Source: Bradyrhizobium sp. NP1 (lineage in GTDB: Bacteria > Pseudomonadota > Alphaproteobacteria > Rhizobiales > Xanthobacteraceae). Taken from it: 64,000 nt of DNA. Position numbers and translations under genes: made by a program. Each line of letters begins with the position of its first letter. Positions within the stretch are counted from its first letter, which is position 1. Below, in pieces: positions 56,819 to 64,000 of this stretch. The notes beneath the pieces were generated by a model. The model searched no databases, was not told the origin of the DNA, and saw only the letters and a program-made list of their open reading frames with translations. Location of the stretch: assembly GCF_030378205.1 (NCBI RefSeq), contig NZ_CP127385.1:2520001-2584000 (forward strand), written 5' to 3'.

Positions 56819-59167
56819 GTGTCGCACCGACTGCTTCCCTCGCTCCTGCTCGCCTGCGCACTGTTTGCTTCCCCGGCGGCCGCCCGGACCGATACGCCGC
56901 CTGCGGCGGCGCCCGCCGCCACGAACCAGGCCGATATGCTGACGCCGGATCAGGCGAAGCGGGCGCTCGAGACGCTTCAGGACGACAAGAAGCGGGCGCA
57001 GATGATCGATACGCTGCGCGCGATCGCCAATGCCGTGCCGGGCGGGCAGGCCGCGCCAGCCGCCCCTGAACCGCAACCTGCGATCCCGCTTACGGCTGAC
57101 AGCCTCGGTGCTCAGCTGCTGCTGGCGGTGTCGGAACAGGTCGGCGAGATCTCGCACCAGGTTGCCGATATCGCGCGGGCGGTGACGCATTTTCCGGCGT
57201 TCTATTACTGGGTCGTGAGAACCGCCAACGATCCCTCCGCCATGCAGCAATTGTTCGACATCGCCTGGAAACTGGCGCTGGTATTTGGCTGCGCGTTTGC
57301 CGCGGAATGGCTGGTCTTCCGTATCATCAGGCGCCCCGTGTCGGTGCTGGAAGCCCGTATTCCGCAGGCCGCGCGACTGCCGGCGCAGGTGCTGGCGATG
57401 GCCGATCCGCCATCCTCGGCGGCCGATGTGGCCGCCGAACCCGCGCAGCATCGACGGCGTCTCAGCATGGCGCGTGCCTGGCAGTCGCTGATCAGGCTGC
57501 CGTTCGTGGTGGGGCGCCTCGCGCTCGAACTGCTCCCGGTGCTTGTCTTCGTCGTCGTCGCCACGATGCTGTTGGGAACCGAGATCGGCGACCTCGCCAC
57601 GACCAGGCTCGTGATCCTCGCGGTCGTGAACGCCTATGCGCTGTCGCGGGTGCTGATCTGTGTCGCGCGGGCGCTGGCGGGACCCTTCGGCCTGTTTCGC
57701 GTCCGCGCCGAGACCGCCGCCTATATCGAGATCTGGGCGCGGCGCATCATCGCCGTCGGCGTTTCGGGCATCGCCTTTGCAAATGTGGCGCTACTGCTGG
57801 GCCTGCATCGCGCCGGCTACGCGGCGATGCTGCGCCTGGTGATGCTGCTGGTGCATCTCTTCATTGTCGTCATCATCCTGCAGTGCCGCCGGCAGGTCGC
57901 CCAGGCGATTCGCGGCTCGGTGGAGCGCGACGGCGCAGCCGCCGCGCTGCGCAATCGTATCGCCGGCCTGTGGCATTACCTCGCGATCGCGCTCGACCTC
58001 GCCTTGTGGGCGGTGTGGGCGCTGAACATCCGCAACGGCTACTCGCTGCTGCTGCAGTATTTCGTCGGCTCCATTGCCGTCATGCTGATCACGCGCCTTG
58101 CCACCATCGTGGTGCTGGGCCTGATCGATCGCGGCTTCAGCATCAGCCCGGACATCCTGCAGCGCTTCCCGGGGCTCGAGACCCGCGCCAATCGCTATTT
58201 GCCGCTGTTGCGCAGGATCGTCGCGGCCGGCATCGCCGTTATCGGCTTCGTGGCGCTGCTCGAGGTGTGGGGCGTGGACGCCGTCGTGTGGTTCTACGGC
58301 GGCCGGATCGGCAGCCGGTTGCTGTCGGCGGTGGTGACGATCGGGATTGCCGCGCTGGCGGCTGCGGCGATCTGGGAAGTCAGCAACGCGCTGCTCGATC
58401 GCCAGCTCAACGCGCTGTCCCGCGAAGGCCACTTCGCCCGCGCGGCGCGACTGCGCACCTTTCAGCCGATGCTGCGCACGGCGCTGTTGTGCCTGATCGT
58501 CACCGTGGTCGGCCTGACGGCGCTGAGCGAGATCGGCGTCAACGTCGCGCCGCTGTTGGCCGGCGCCGGCATCGTCGGCATCGCGATCGGCTTCGGCTCG
58601 CAGAAACTGGTGCAGGACCTCATCACCGGGCTGTTTCTCCTGCTGGAGAATACCGTCCAGGTCGGCGACACCGTCAGCGTCTCCGGGCTTTCCGGCGTCG
58701 TGGAGAATGTTTCGATCCGTACCATCCGCCTGCGGGCCGGCGACGGCGCGGTGCACATCGTGCCGTTCAGCGCCGTGACGACGATCACCAATTCAAGCCG
58801 CGGCGCCGGCAATGCGGCCGTCAGCGTCAATGTGTCCTACAAGGAGGATACCGACCGCGCCGGCCAGATCCTGAAGGACATCGTCGCCGAAATGCGCCGC
58901 GAGCCGGAATTCCGGCAGGCGATCCGCGGCGACCTCGAATTGTGGGGCGTCGACAAGGTCGACGGCTCGATGGTGTCGATCGTCGGCCAGATCCGCTGCA
59001 CCGACAGCGGCCGCTGGCCGGTGCAGCGCGAATTCAACCGCCGCATGAAGCGGCGGTTCCAGGAGTGCGGGATCGAGATCGCGTCGATGGGCCAGACCAT
59101 CCTGATGCAGATTCCGGCGCCGGCCGAAGCCGCATCGGAGTCGATGCCGCGGCGAGCGACGGCCTAG
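56819..59167 (+). CDS. Large MscS-family mechanosensitive channel
   Basis: A 782-residue membrane protein. Signal peptide (LLPSLLLACALFASPAAA), periplasmic domain to about residue 140, about ten helices, and a C-terminal MscS core with the pore helix APLLAGAGIVGIAIGFGSQKL and the beta domain (VQVGDTVSVSGLSGVVENVSIRTIRLRAGDG). It is of the YbdG/YnaI-like extended type. The start GTG 56819 with AGAGG nearby is preferred to TTG 56801. Its stop shares CTAG (59164-59167) with the convergent NDH gene. Confidence 0.88.
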   Translation: MSHRLLPSLLLACALFASPAAARTDTPPAAAPAATNQADMLTPDQAKRALETLQDDKKRAQMIDTLRAIANAVPGGQAAPAAPEPQPAIPLTADSLGAQLLLAVSEQVGEISHQVADIARAVTHFPAFYYWVVRTANDPSAMQQLFDIAWKLALVFGCAFAAEWLVFRIIRRPVSVLEARIPQAARLPAQVLAMADPPSSAADVAAEPAQHRRRLSMARAWQSLIRLPFVVGRLALELLPVLVFVVVATMLLGTEIGDLATTRLVILAVVNAYALSRVLICVARALAGPFGLFRVRAETAAYIEIWARRIIAVGVSGIAFANVALLLGLHRAGYAAMLRLVMLLVHLFIVVIILQCRRQVAQAIRGSVERDGAAAALRNRIAGLWHYLAIALDLALWAVWALNIRNGYSLLLQYFVGSIAVMLITRLATIVVLGLIDRGFSISPDILQRFPGLETRANRYLPLLRRIVAAGIAVIGFVALLEVWGVDAVVWFYGGRIGSRLLSAVVTIGIAALAAAAIWEVSNALLDRQLNALSREGHFARAARLRTFQPMLRTALLCLIVTVVGLTALSEIGVNVAPLLAGAGIVGIAIGFGSQKLVQDLITGLFLLLENTVQVGDTVSVSGLSGVVENVSIRTIRLRAGDGAVHIVPFSAVTTITNSSRGAGNAAVSVNVSYKEDTDRAGQILKDIVAEMRREPEFRQAIRGDLELWGVDKVDGSMVSIVGQIRCTDSGRWPVQREFNRRMKRRFQECGIEIASMGQTILMQIPAPAEAASESMPRRATA

Positions 59168-60378
59168 CGCGCCGTCGGCGGTGGCGCCTGCACGCTTGGC
59201 GCGGCGGCCGCGAACAGCTCGGCGCGGCTGCCGTTCCGGGGCGGATAGATCCTGACATGGTTGATGGTCTGTTTGGTCGCTTTGGCAGCCGCGCCGGTCG
59301 TGCGCACCTGGCGGTCCCATCCGGTCGTGTAGAGCGCGCCCCATTGGCCGAGATCGAGCACCGTCACATACCAGTCGATCGTAAGCGGAAGCATCGGCTC
59401 GCCGAACAGGTCGGCCACCACGTTATGCCCGGCGAAGCGGCCCATCGGCCGCGCAAACTGGCAGGACATCACGGTGGGATGGACACCGTCCGCCAGGCAC
59501 GAGGCCGCGTCGCCGGCAGCGAAGATGTTTGGCAGGCCGGTCGCGCGCATGAAGGGGTCGACGATGAGGCGGCCATAGCGGTCGTGCTCAGCCGCGAGCG
59601 TTGCGGCCAGCGGACTGGCGCGCATGCCCGCGCACCAGATGACGGTCTGCGCGGCGATGAATTCGCCCGAGCTGAGCGCGAGGCCATTTGCCTCGACAGC
59701 CGTGACCTTGACGCCGAGCCGCGTCTCGACGCCGAGCGCGGCGAGGGCCTCGTTGATGATGGGGCGCGCATGCTCGCCGATCGTGGCGCCGACCACGGGG
59801 TTCGGATCGACGAGAACGATGCGCCGGTCGCCGGTCACGCCGGCGCGGTCGAGCTTGCCCGGCATCTCGGTCGCGACCTCGATGCCGGTGAAGCCGGCGC
59901 CGACGACGACCACGGTCGACCGTCCTTGCGATGCCCCGCGCTTGCCGAGCGCCGCGAGATGGGCATCGAGCCGGGTTGCCGCCGCATAGGTATCGACGTC
60001 AAAGCTGTACTTGGCGAGGCCGGGGATCGGCGGGCGCACCAGCTCGCTGCCGAGGGTGAGCACCAGCCGATCATGGGCCAGTGATTCCTCGCCGCGGTTG
60101 GTCTTGACGACCACTTCCTGCCTGGCCGGATCGATCGCCTGCACGTCGCCGACGAGGTGCTTGACCCCGATCGGATCAAGAACCCCGGCGAGCGGGATCG
60201 CGGCGTCGCTGATGTCGACCTCGTAATTGCGCACCCGGATGTTGTGATAGGGATTGCGGTCGACGACGAGAATTTCGGTGTCTTTTGCCCGCACTCCGAG
60301 CTCGTCGCGCTTGCGCGCCGCACCGATCGCGGCCCACAGGCCGGCAAATCCCGCTCCCAGCACCAGGATGCGCGCCAT
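59164..60378 (-). CDS. NAD(P)/FAD-dependent oxidoreductase, type II NADH dehydrogenase-like
   Basis: A 404-residue two-dinucleotide-domain flavoprotein. FAD motif ILVLGAGFAGLWAA, NAD motif TVVVVGAGFTGIEVATEMPG and the FAD-closing segment NIFAAGDAASCLADG. It resembles NDH-2, oxidising NADH and reducing quinone without proton pumping; a rubredoxin/ferredoxin reductase is the alternative. ATG 60378 follows GGAGAA; earlier codons are not supported. The stop overlaps the channel gene's stop by three bases. Confidence 0.85.
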   Translation of the reverse strand: MARILVLGAGFAGLWAAIGAARKRDELGVRAKDTEILVVDRNPYHNIRVRNYEVDISDAAIPLAGVLDPIGVKHLVGDVQAIDPARQEVVVKTNRGEESLAHDRLVLTLGSELVRPPIPGLAKYSFDVDTYAAATRLDAHLAALGKRGASQGRSTVVVVGAGFTGIEVATEMPGKLDRAGVTGDRRIVLVDPNPVVGATIGEHARPIINEALAALGVETRLGVKVTAVEANGLALSSGEFIAAQTVIWCAGMRASPLAATLAAEHDRYGRLIVDPFMRATGLPNIFAAGDAASCLADGVHPTVMSCQFARPMGRFAGHNVVADLFGEPMLPLTIDWYVTVLDLGQWGALYTTGWDRQVRTTGAAAKATKQTINHVRIYPPRNGSRAELFAAAAPSVQAPPPTAR

Positions 60379-60512
60379 CGCTGTTCTCCGCTCGCTCGGG
60401 TCGCCGACCAAGCTTGTCGCGAGAGGGTGGCCGGATCAAGCCGGTCGGATTGCGGCCGCCCTCGCGCTGGGCGCGACCGCAAACGGTGCCGCCACGTCCC
60501 GCCTGTCCATGA

Positions 60513-60818
60513 TCAGGGCTTGGTCTTCTTGACCGGCTTTTTGACGGGGAGGGCGTCTGCGGCATTTCGCATCGACCTAGCGTAACTGTCCGCGGCGTTA
60601 TCGGCCGCGATTTGCAGCCGCTTGGCGGCGGCGGTGCCCTGCAACAGGGTGTTTTTGGCGAGCTGCCGGTATCGCGCCCTGGTCTCGCTGTCCTTCGCCT
60701 TGGCGGCGAGACTGATGTATCGATCACGCCTGCTTTTTGCGGCGGCCAGGATGTCTTTATTCTGTCGCTTCGCAAGCTGCCGGATTACGACATCCAGATC
60801 GGCGTTCGCCATCATCAT
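60513..60818 (-). CDS. Small basic helical protein, unknown function
   Basis: A 101-residue, Lys/Arg/Ala-rich protein with long helices (KSRRDRYISLAAKAKDSETR) and a lysine-proline tail (LPVKKPVKKTKP) that resembles nucleic-acid-binding C-termini. It has two Met starts (60818, 60812). No known family recognised. A DNA/RNA-binding role is suggested by composition only. Confidence 0.65.
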   Translation of the reverse strand: MMMANADLDVVIRQLAKRQNKDILAAAKSRRDRYISLAAKAKDSETRARYRQLAKNTLLQGTAAAKRLQIAADNAADSYARSMRNAADALPVKKPVKKTKP

Positions 60819-60953
60819 TCCTCAAGTGCCTCGAACCATTTCGAATCTCGACTATGCAATTGCCGCGCGGGCTTTGCAAATATGCGAGCTGCCGAGGGGC
60901 TCGACTGACCAGCACCGCGGAAAACGTCCCCGGGACGGGCGAGCGGAAGCGAC

Positions 60954-60970
60954 GCCGTCTTTCGGACGGC
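60954..60970 (-). terminator. Short hairpin downstream of livF
   Basis: GCCGTC-TTTCG-GACGGC, 38 nt after the livF stop. No U-run, so a weak candidate. Confidence 0.3.
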
Positions 60971-61007
60971 CAGCCCCAGCCCTGACGGAGCGGGCAAGCG
61001 GCGCGCC

Positions 61008-61712
61008 TCAAATCCCGAGATAAGCCGACTGCACCTGCCTGTTGTTGGCAAGCTCGATGCTCGTGCCCTGCATGATCACGTTGCCGCTTTCCAGCACATA
61101 GGCGCGGCTCACCAGCGACAGCGCGCGGCTGACATTCTGCTCGACCAGCAGGATCGCGGTGCCCATCTTGTGGATCTCGCCGATCTTCTCGAAGGTGACG
61201 TCGGTCATGACGGGGGCGAGGCCGAGCGAGGGCTCGTCGAGCATCAAGAGGCGCGGTTTGAGCATCAGGCCGCGGCCGACGGCGAGCATCTGCTGCTCGC
61301 CGCCGCTCATGGTGCCCGCGAGCTGCCGCCTGCGCTCGGCGAGCCGCGGAAAGATGGCGTAGACCAGCTCCATGCTGCTCGCGCGGTCCGCTTTCGCCTT
61401 CGGCACGTAGGCGCCGATCTCGAGGTTTTCCTGCACGGTCATCTCGGGAAACACCTGCCGGCCCTCCGGCACATGGGCGATGCCGAGCTCCGGAATCCGG
61501 TGCGGCGGCAACGAGGTGAGGTCGGTGCCGGCGAACGTCGCCGTGCCCGAGGTGAGCTTCACGAGCCCCGAGATCGCGCGCAGCGTCGTGCTTTTTCCCG
61601 CGCCGTTGGCCCCGAGCAGGCCGACCGCTTCGCCTTCGCCGATTTCGATCGAGACATTGGAAATCGCCGGCACCGAGCCGTAGCGCGCGCTGATGCCCTT
61701 CAGTTCAAGCAT
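61008..61712 (-). CDS. livF: Branched-chain amino-acid-type ABC ATPase LivF
   Basis: A 234-residue ATPase with Walker A GANGAGKST, GIAHVPEGRQVFPEMTVQENLEIGAY, signature MSGGEQQMLAVGRGLM and Walker B LLMLDEPSLGLAP, all LivF-typical. It overlaps livG by 8 nt. Partner of livG, livM and livH; ligand could be a branched-chain amino acid or another amide or carboxylate. Confidence 0.93.
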   Translation of the reverse strand: MLELKGISARYGSVPAISNVSIEIGEGEAVGLLGANGAGKSTTLRAISGLVKLTSGTATFAGTDLTSLPPHRIPELGIAHVPEGRQVFPEMTVQENLEIGAYVPKAKADRASSMELVYAIFPRLAERRRQLAGTMSGGEQQMLAVGRGLMLKPRLLMLDEPSLGLAPVMTDVTFEKIGEIHKMGTAILLVEQNVSRALSLVSRAYVLESGNVIMQGTSIELANNRQVQSAYLGI

Positions 61713-62454
61713 CGTGCTCTCCCGCGGGCGGATGGACGTAGCCGGTGCCGAGATAGGCGCGGATCACTTCCGGATTCGCCACGATCTCCTTCGGCGCGCC
61801 CTCCGCGATCTTCTGGCCGTGATCGAGCACGACGATGTGTCGGGCCACCGCCATGATCGCGCGCATCACATGCTCGACGATCACGATGGTAAGCCCGCGC
61901 GCCGCAAGCTTCTTCACCAGCGCGACCGCCTGGTCGATCTCGGACGGGTTGAGGCCCGCCATCACCTCATCGAGCAGCAGGATGCGCGGCGCCGTCGCCA
62001 GTGCGCGGGCCATCTCCAGCCGGCGCTGGTCGATGGTGGTCAGGTCCTTTGCCGGCGTCTGCTCGCGCGCGGCAAGGCCGACGAAGTCGATCGCCTCGCG
62101 GGCCTTCTCGCGCGCGGCTGCGACATGGCGGTCGCGCAGGAAGGCGCCGGTCATGACATTGGCAAGCACGGTCATGGCGCCGAACGGCTTTGCCACCTGG
62201 AAGGTGCGCGCGAGCCCCAGCGCGCAGACATCGTGCGGCCTCAAGCCCACGACCTCCTGGCCGAAGGCGAGCACTGAGCCGGAGTCGGCCTTGTGGAAGC
62301 CGGTGATCAGGTTGAAGCTCGTGGTCTTGCCGGCGCCGTTCGGGCCGATCAGCGCCACGGTCTCGTTTTCCTTCACCGTGAAAGAAACGTCCTGCACCGC
62401 GCGAAGGCCGCCGAACCGCTTGCTGATACCCTTGATGACGAGCGCGTCCGCCAT
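61705..62454 (-). CDS. livG: Branched-chain amino-acid-type ABC ATPase LivG
   Basis: A 249-residue ATPase. Walker A GPNGAGKTT and FNLITGFHKADSG, LARTFQVAKPFGAMTVLANVM, and Walker B ILLLDEVMAGLNPSE. Walker B has DEVM in place of the usual DEPA, as in most LivG. The stop overlaps livF; it follows livM by 9 nt. Confidence 0.93.
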   Translation of the reverse strand: MADALVIKGISKRFGGLRAVQDVSFTVKENETVALIGPNGAGKTTSFNLITGFHKADSGSVLAFGQEVVGLRPHDVCALGLARTFQVAKPFGAMTVLANVMTGAFLRDRHVAAAREKAREAIDFVGLAAREQTPAKDLTTIDQRRLEMARALATAPRILLLDEVMAGLNPSEIDQAVALVKKLAARGLTIVIVEHVMRAIMAVARHIVVLDHGQKIAEGAPKEIVANPEVIRAYLGTGYVHPPAGEHDA

Positions 62455-62463
62455 GTCAGCGCC

Positions 62464-63450
62464 TCACGCCCGTGCCGGCTTCGGATGCGCGCGGCGCTGC
62501 CAGACTTCGTTCAGCATGCCCATCAGGCCGGTCGGCCGCCACAGGATCACCGCCATCAGGATCAGGCTGTACACGGTGAGCTGGATGCCGCCGGTGTTGC
62601 TGCCGAGCCAGCTCTGCAGCAGGGCCGACGCGGTTTCCAGCAGCACGGTCCCGATCACGGGCCCCCACAGCGTGCCGATGCCGCCGACGATCGACACCAG
62701 CGCCGCCTCGATCGAGATGCTGAAGCTGAAGGCGGTCGCGGGATCGATGAAGTAGATGTATTGCGTGTAGAACGTGCCGGCCATCGCGGTGAGGAAGGCG
62801 CTGATCATGTAGATGTCGCGCTTGATGCGCGGCGCGTTGACGCCGACCGCTTCCGCGGCTTCCTCGTCCTCGCCGATCGCGACGAGGTAGTAGCCTATCC
62901 ATGACCGCTCGATGCGCCAGGTGATGAGAAGCCCGAGCGTCAGCAATCCGAGCACGACATAGTAGTAGGCGGCCTTGCCCTCGAACTGCATCATCAGCGG
63001 CGATGAACCGAGGTTCGGGATCGTCGTCCCTTCCGCGCCCCAGGCGAAGTCACGGAATTTCAGGAAGATCAGCATCAGCGCTTGCGCGGTCGCGATCGTG
63101 GCGATGGTGAAATAGGGGCCGCGCAGGCGGAAGCAGAGCCAGCCGATCGGCAGGCTCGCGAGTGCGGCGACGATGCCGCCAGCGACCATGCCGATCCAGG
63201 GCGAAATGCCGAAATCGATCTGCATCAAGGTCGAGGTGTAGGCCCCGAGCCCGAAATAGGCGGCGTGTCCGAGCGACAACTGCTTGGCGTAGCCGCCCAT
63301 CAGGTTCCAGGCGACGCCGATGAAGGAGAACAGCAGGATGCGGATGAAGATGTCGATCGCGAACGAGCTCTTCACCACCTGGGGCAGCAGCAGCATGACA
63401 GCCGCCAGGATCGCGAGCGCCAGCCACTTCCATTTGGTGGAGGTTTGCAT
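62464..63450 (-). CDS. livM: Branched-chain amino-acid-type ABC permease LivM
   Basis: A 328-residue membrane protein with about ten helices. Family segments: NLMGGYAKQLSLGHAAYFGLGAYTS, FRLRGPYFTIATIATAQAL and VGGIGTLWGPVIGTVLL. It begins one base into the livH stop (TGATG), showing coupling. Confidence 0.93.
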   Translation of the reverse strand: MQTSTKWKWLALAILAAVMLLLPQVVKSSFAIDIFIRILLFSFIGVAWNLMGGYAKQLSLGHAAYFGLGAYTSTLMQIDFGISPWIGMVAGGIVAALASLPIGWLCFRLRGPYFTIATIATAQALMLIFLKFRDFAWGAEGTTIPNLGSSPLMMQFEGKAAYYYVVLGLLTLGLLITWRIERSWIGYYLVAIGEDEEAAEAVGVNAPRIKRDIYMISAFLTAMAGTFYTQYIYFIDPATAFSFSISIEAALVSIVGGIGTLWGPVIGTVLLETASALLQSWLGSNTGGIQLTVYSLILMAVILWRPTGLMGMLNEVWQRRAHPKPARA

Positions 63451-64000
63451 CAGCGCGCCCTCCTGCCGCCGAGCCCGCTCGGCTTGAACGCCAGTGTCAG
63501 CAGCAGCATCGCGAACACGACGATCAGGCCGGAGTCGGCGCCGACGAACTGGATGCCGAGCGATTCCGCGACCCCCATCATCAGGCTAGCGACCAGCGCG
63601 CCCACGACATTGCCGAGCGTGCCGAGCACGACCGCGACAAAGGCCATCAGCACGAAGACCTGTCCGACAAAGGGATAGGCCGAATAGAACGGCATCAGCA
63701 GCGAGCCGGCAGCACCCGCAAGCGCCAGCGCCGCGCCAAAGGCGACCGCGAAGACACGGTTCGGGTTGATGCCCATCAGGGTCGCCACGTCGCGGTTCTG
63801 CGAGGCGGCGCGCATCGCCCTACCGAGATCGGTGGTGTGCAGGAACAGCCAGAGCAGGCCGCTCAGGGCCATCGCCACCACGAAGGCGATCAGCTTCGCG
63901 ACCGGAATATAGAGGCCGCCGAGATGGATCGCCTCGTCCGAGTACGACGTGTGGACGGTGCGGTAGTTCGCGGAGAAGAGCAGCAGCGCCAGGTTGAGCA
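63450..64000 (-). CDS. livH: Branched-chain amino-acid-type ABC permease LivH (5' end beyond window)
   Basis: The last ~183 residues of LivH are visible; the start codon lies past the right edge. Characteristic segments: GRAMRAASQNRDVATLMGINPNRVF, LAGAAGSLLMPFY and VVLGTLGNVVGALVASLMMG. It is open at the right edge, with an internal Met at 63881 that must not be taken as the start. Confidence 0.92.
   Translation of the reverse strand, partial: LNLALLLFSANYRTVHTSYSDEAIHLGGLYIPVAKLIAFVVAMALSGLLWLFLHTTDLGRAMRAASQNRDVATLMGINPNRVFAVAFGAALALAGAAGSLLMPFYSAYPFVGQVFVLMAFVAVVLGTLGNVVGALVASLMMGVAESLGIQFVGADSGLIVVFAMLLLTLAFKPSGLGGRRAR

Noticed and set aside
56801..56819. TTG 56801 as the MscS-family start
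   Set aside because: GTG 56819 has AGAGG at good spacing and puts the signal peptide at the N-terminus.
63450..63881. A complete 143-residue membrane protein starting at ATG 63881
   Set aside because: The same frame stays open to the window edge with LivH-like sequence, so it is the 3' part of livH.

Overview
The window looks like chromosome from a high-GC alphaproteobacterium, most likely Bradyrhizobium or a close relative. This is inferred from gene content (Bug/TctC receptors, a quinol oxidase, Liv-type ABC transporters, a Sox-like cluster, many GMC and short-chain oxidoreductases), GGAAC-N16-CGTT promoters of the alphaproteobacterial general stress type, and base composition. I see no rRNA, tRNA, CRISPR array, phage or intact insertion sequence. 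No stretch over about 260 bases lacks a gene or a recognisable signal.

Layout. 1-1907: left-truncated TPR/SPINDLY-type glycosyltransferase. 2107-5966: cyoABCD quinol oxidase, facing an OpgC-like membrane acyltransferase (6018-7163). 7389-13841: catabolic island with a GntR regulator, two oxidoreductases and a TctC receptor on the minus strand, divergent from a carboxymuconolactone-decarboxylase-like protein, an amidohydrolase and a class III aminotransferase; a 15-bp inverted repeat sits between the two arms. 13861-21644: signalling operon of a 2096-residue hybrid kinase with eleven exact 92-residue HAMP repeats, followed by a REC-PAS-HWE kinase. It is divergent from small stress genes (a secreted peptide and a CsbD protein), and both directions carry EcfG-type promoters. 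22487-27231: small membrane protein, PQQ-type sugar dehydrogenase, amino-acid permease, SDR and thermonuclease. 27427-33339: periplasmic dehydrogenase operon (two GMC flavoproteins, small subunits, triheme cytochrome c). 33469-34800: HtrA-like protease and a small orphan. 35002-38475: indolepyruvate ferredoxin oxidoreductase fusion.

38659-44840 is the most unusual region. It holds a Sox-like set (flavocytochrome c sulfide dehydrogenase flavoprotein, SoxX, SoxY, SoxZ, SoxA) downstream of a two-subunit Tat-exported molybdenum hydroxylase. SoxB and SoxCD are absent from the window, and SoxY ends in AACTEEVI instead of the canonical GGCGG arm. A strong intrinsic terminator lies 8 nt before the flavoprotein gene, and two tandem CTAGTACC-bounded palindromes sit between soxX and soxY.

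45016-51422: uptake/catabolism cluster of unknown substrate (SsuABC-like ABC transporter, DapA-family lyase, GNAT, epimerase) controlled by a TetR regulator; two matching TetR operators each overlap a -35 box. 51456-56627: Bug receptor and IclR regulator divergent from an acyl-CoA dehydrogenase and an alkylsulfatase-like metallo-hydrolase. 56819-60818: large MscS channel, NDH-2-like flavoprotein, small basic protein. 61008-64000: livFGMH branched-chain amino-acid-type ABC transporter, right-truncated in livH.
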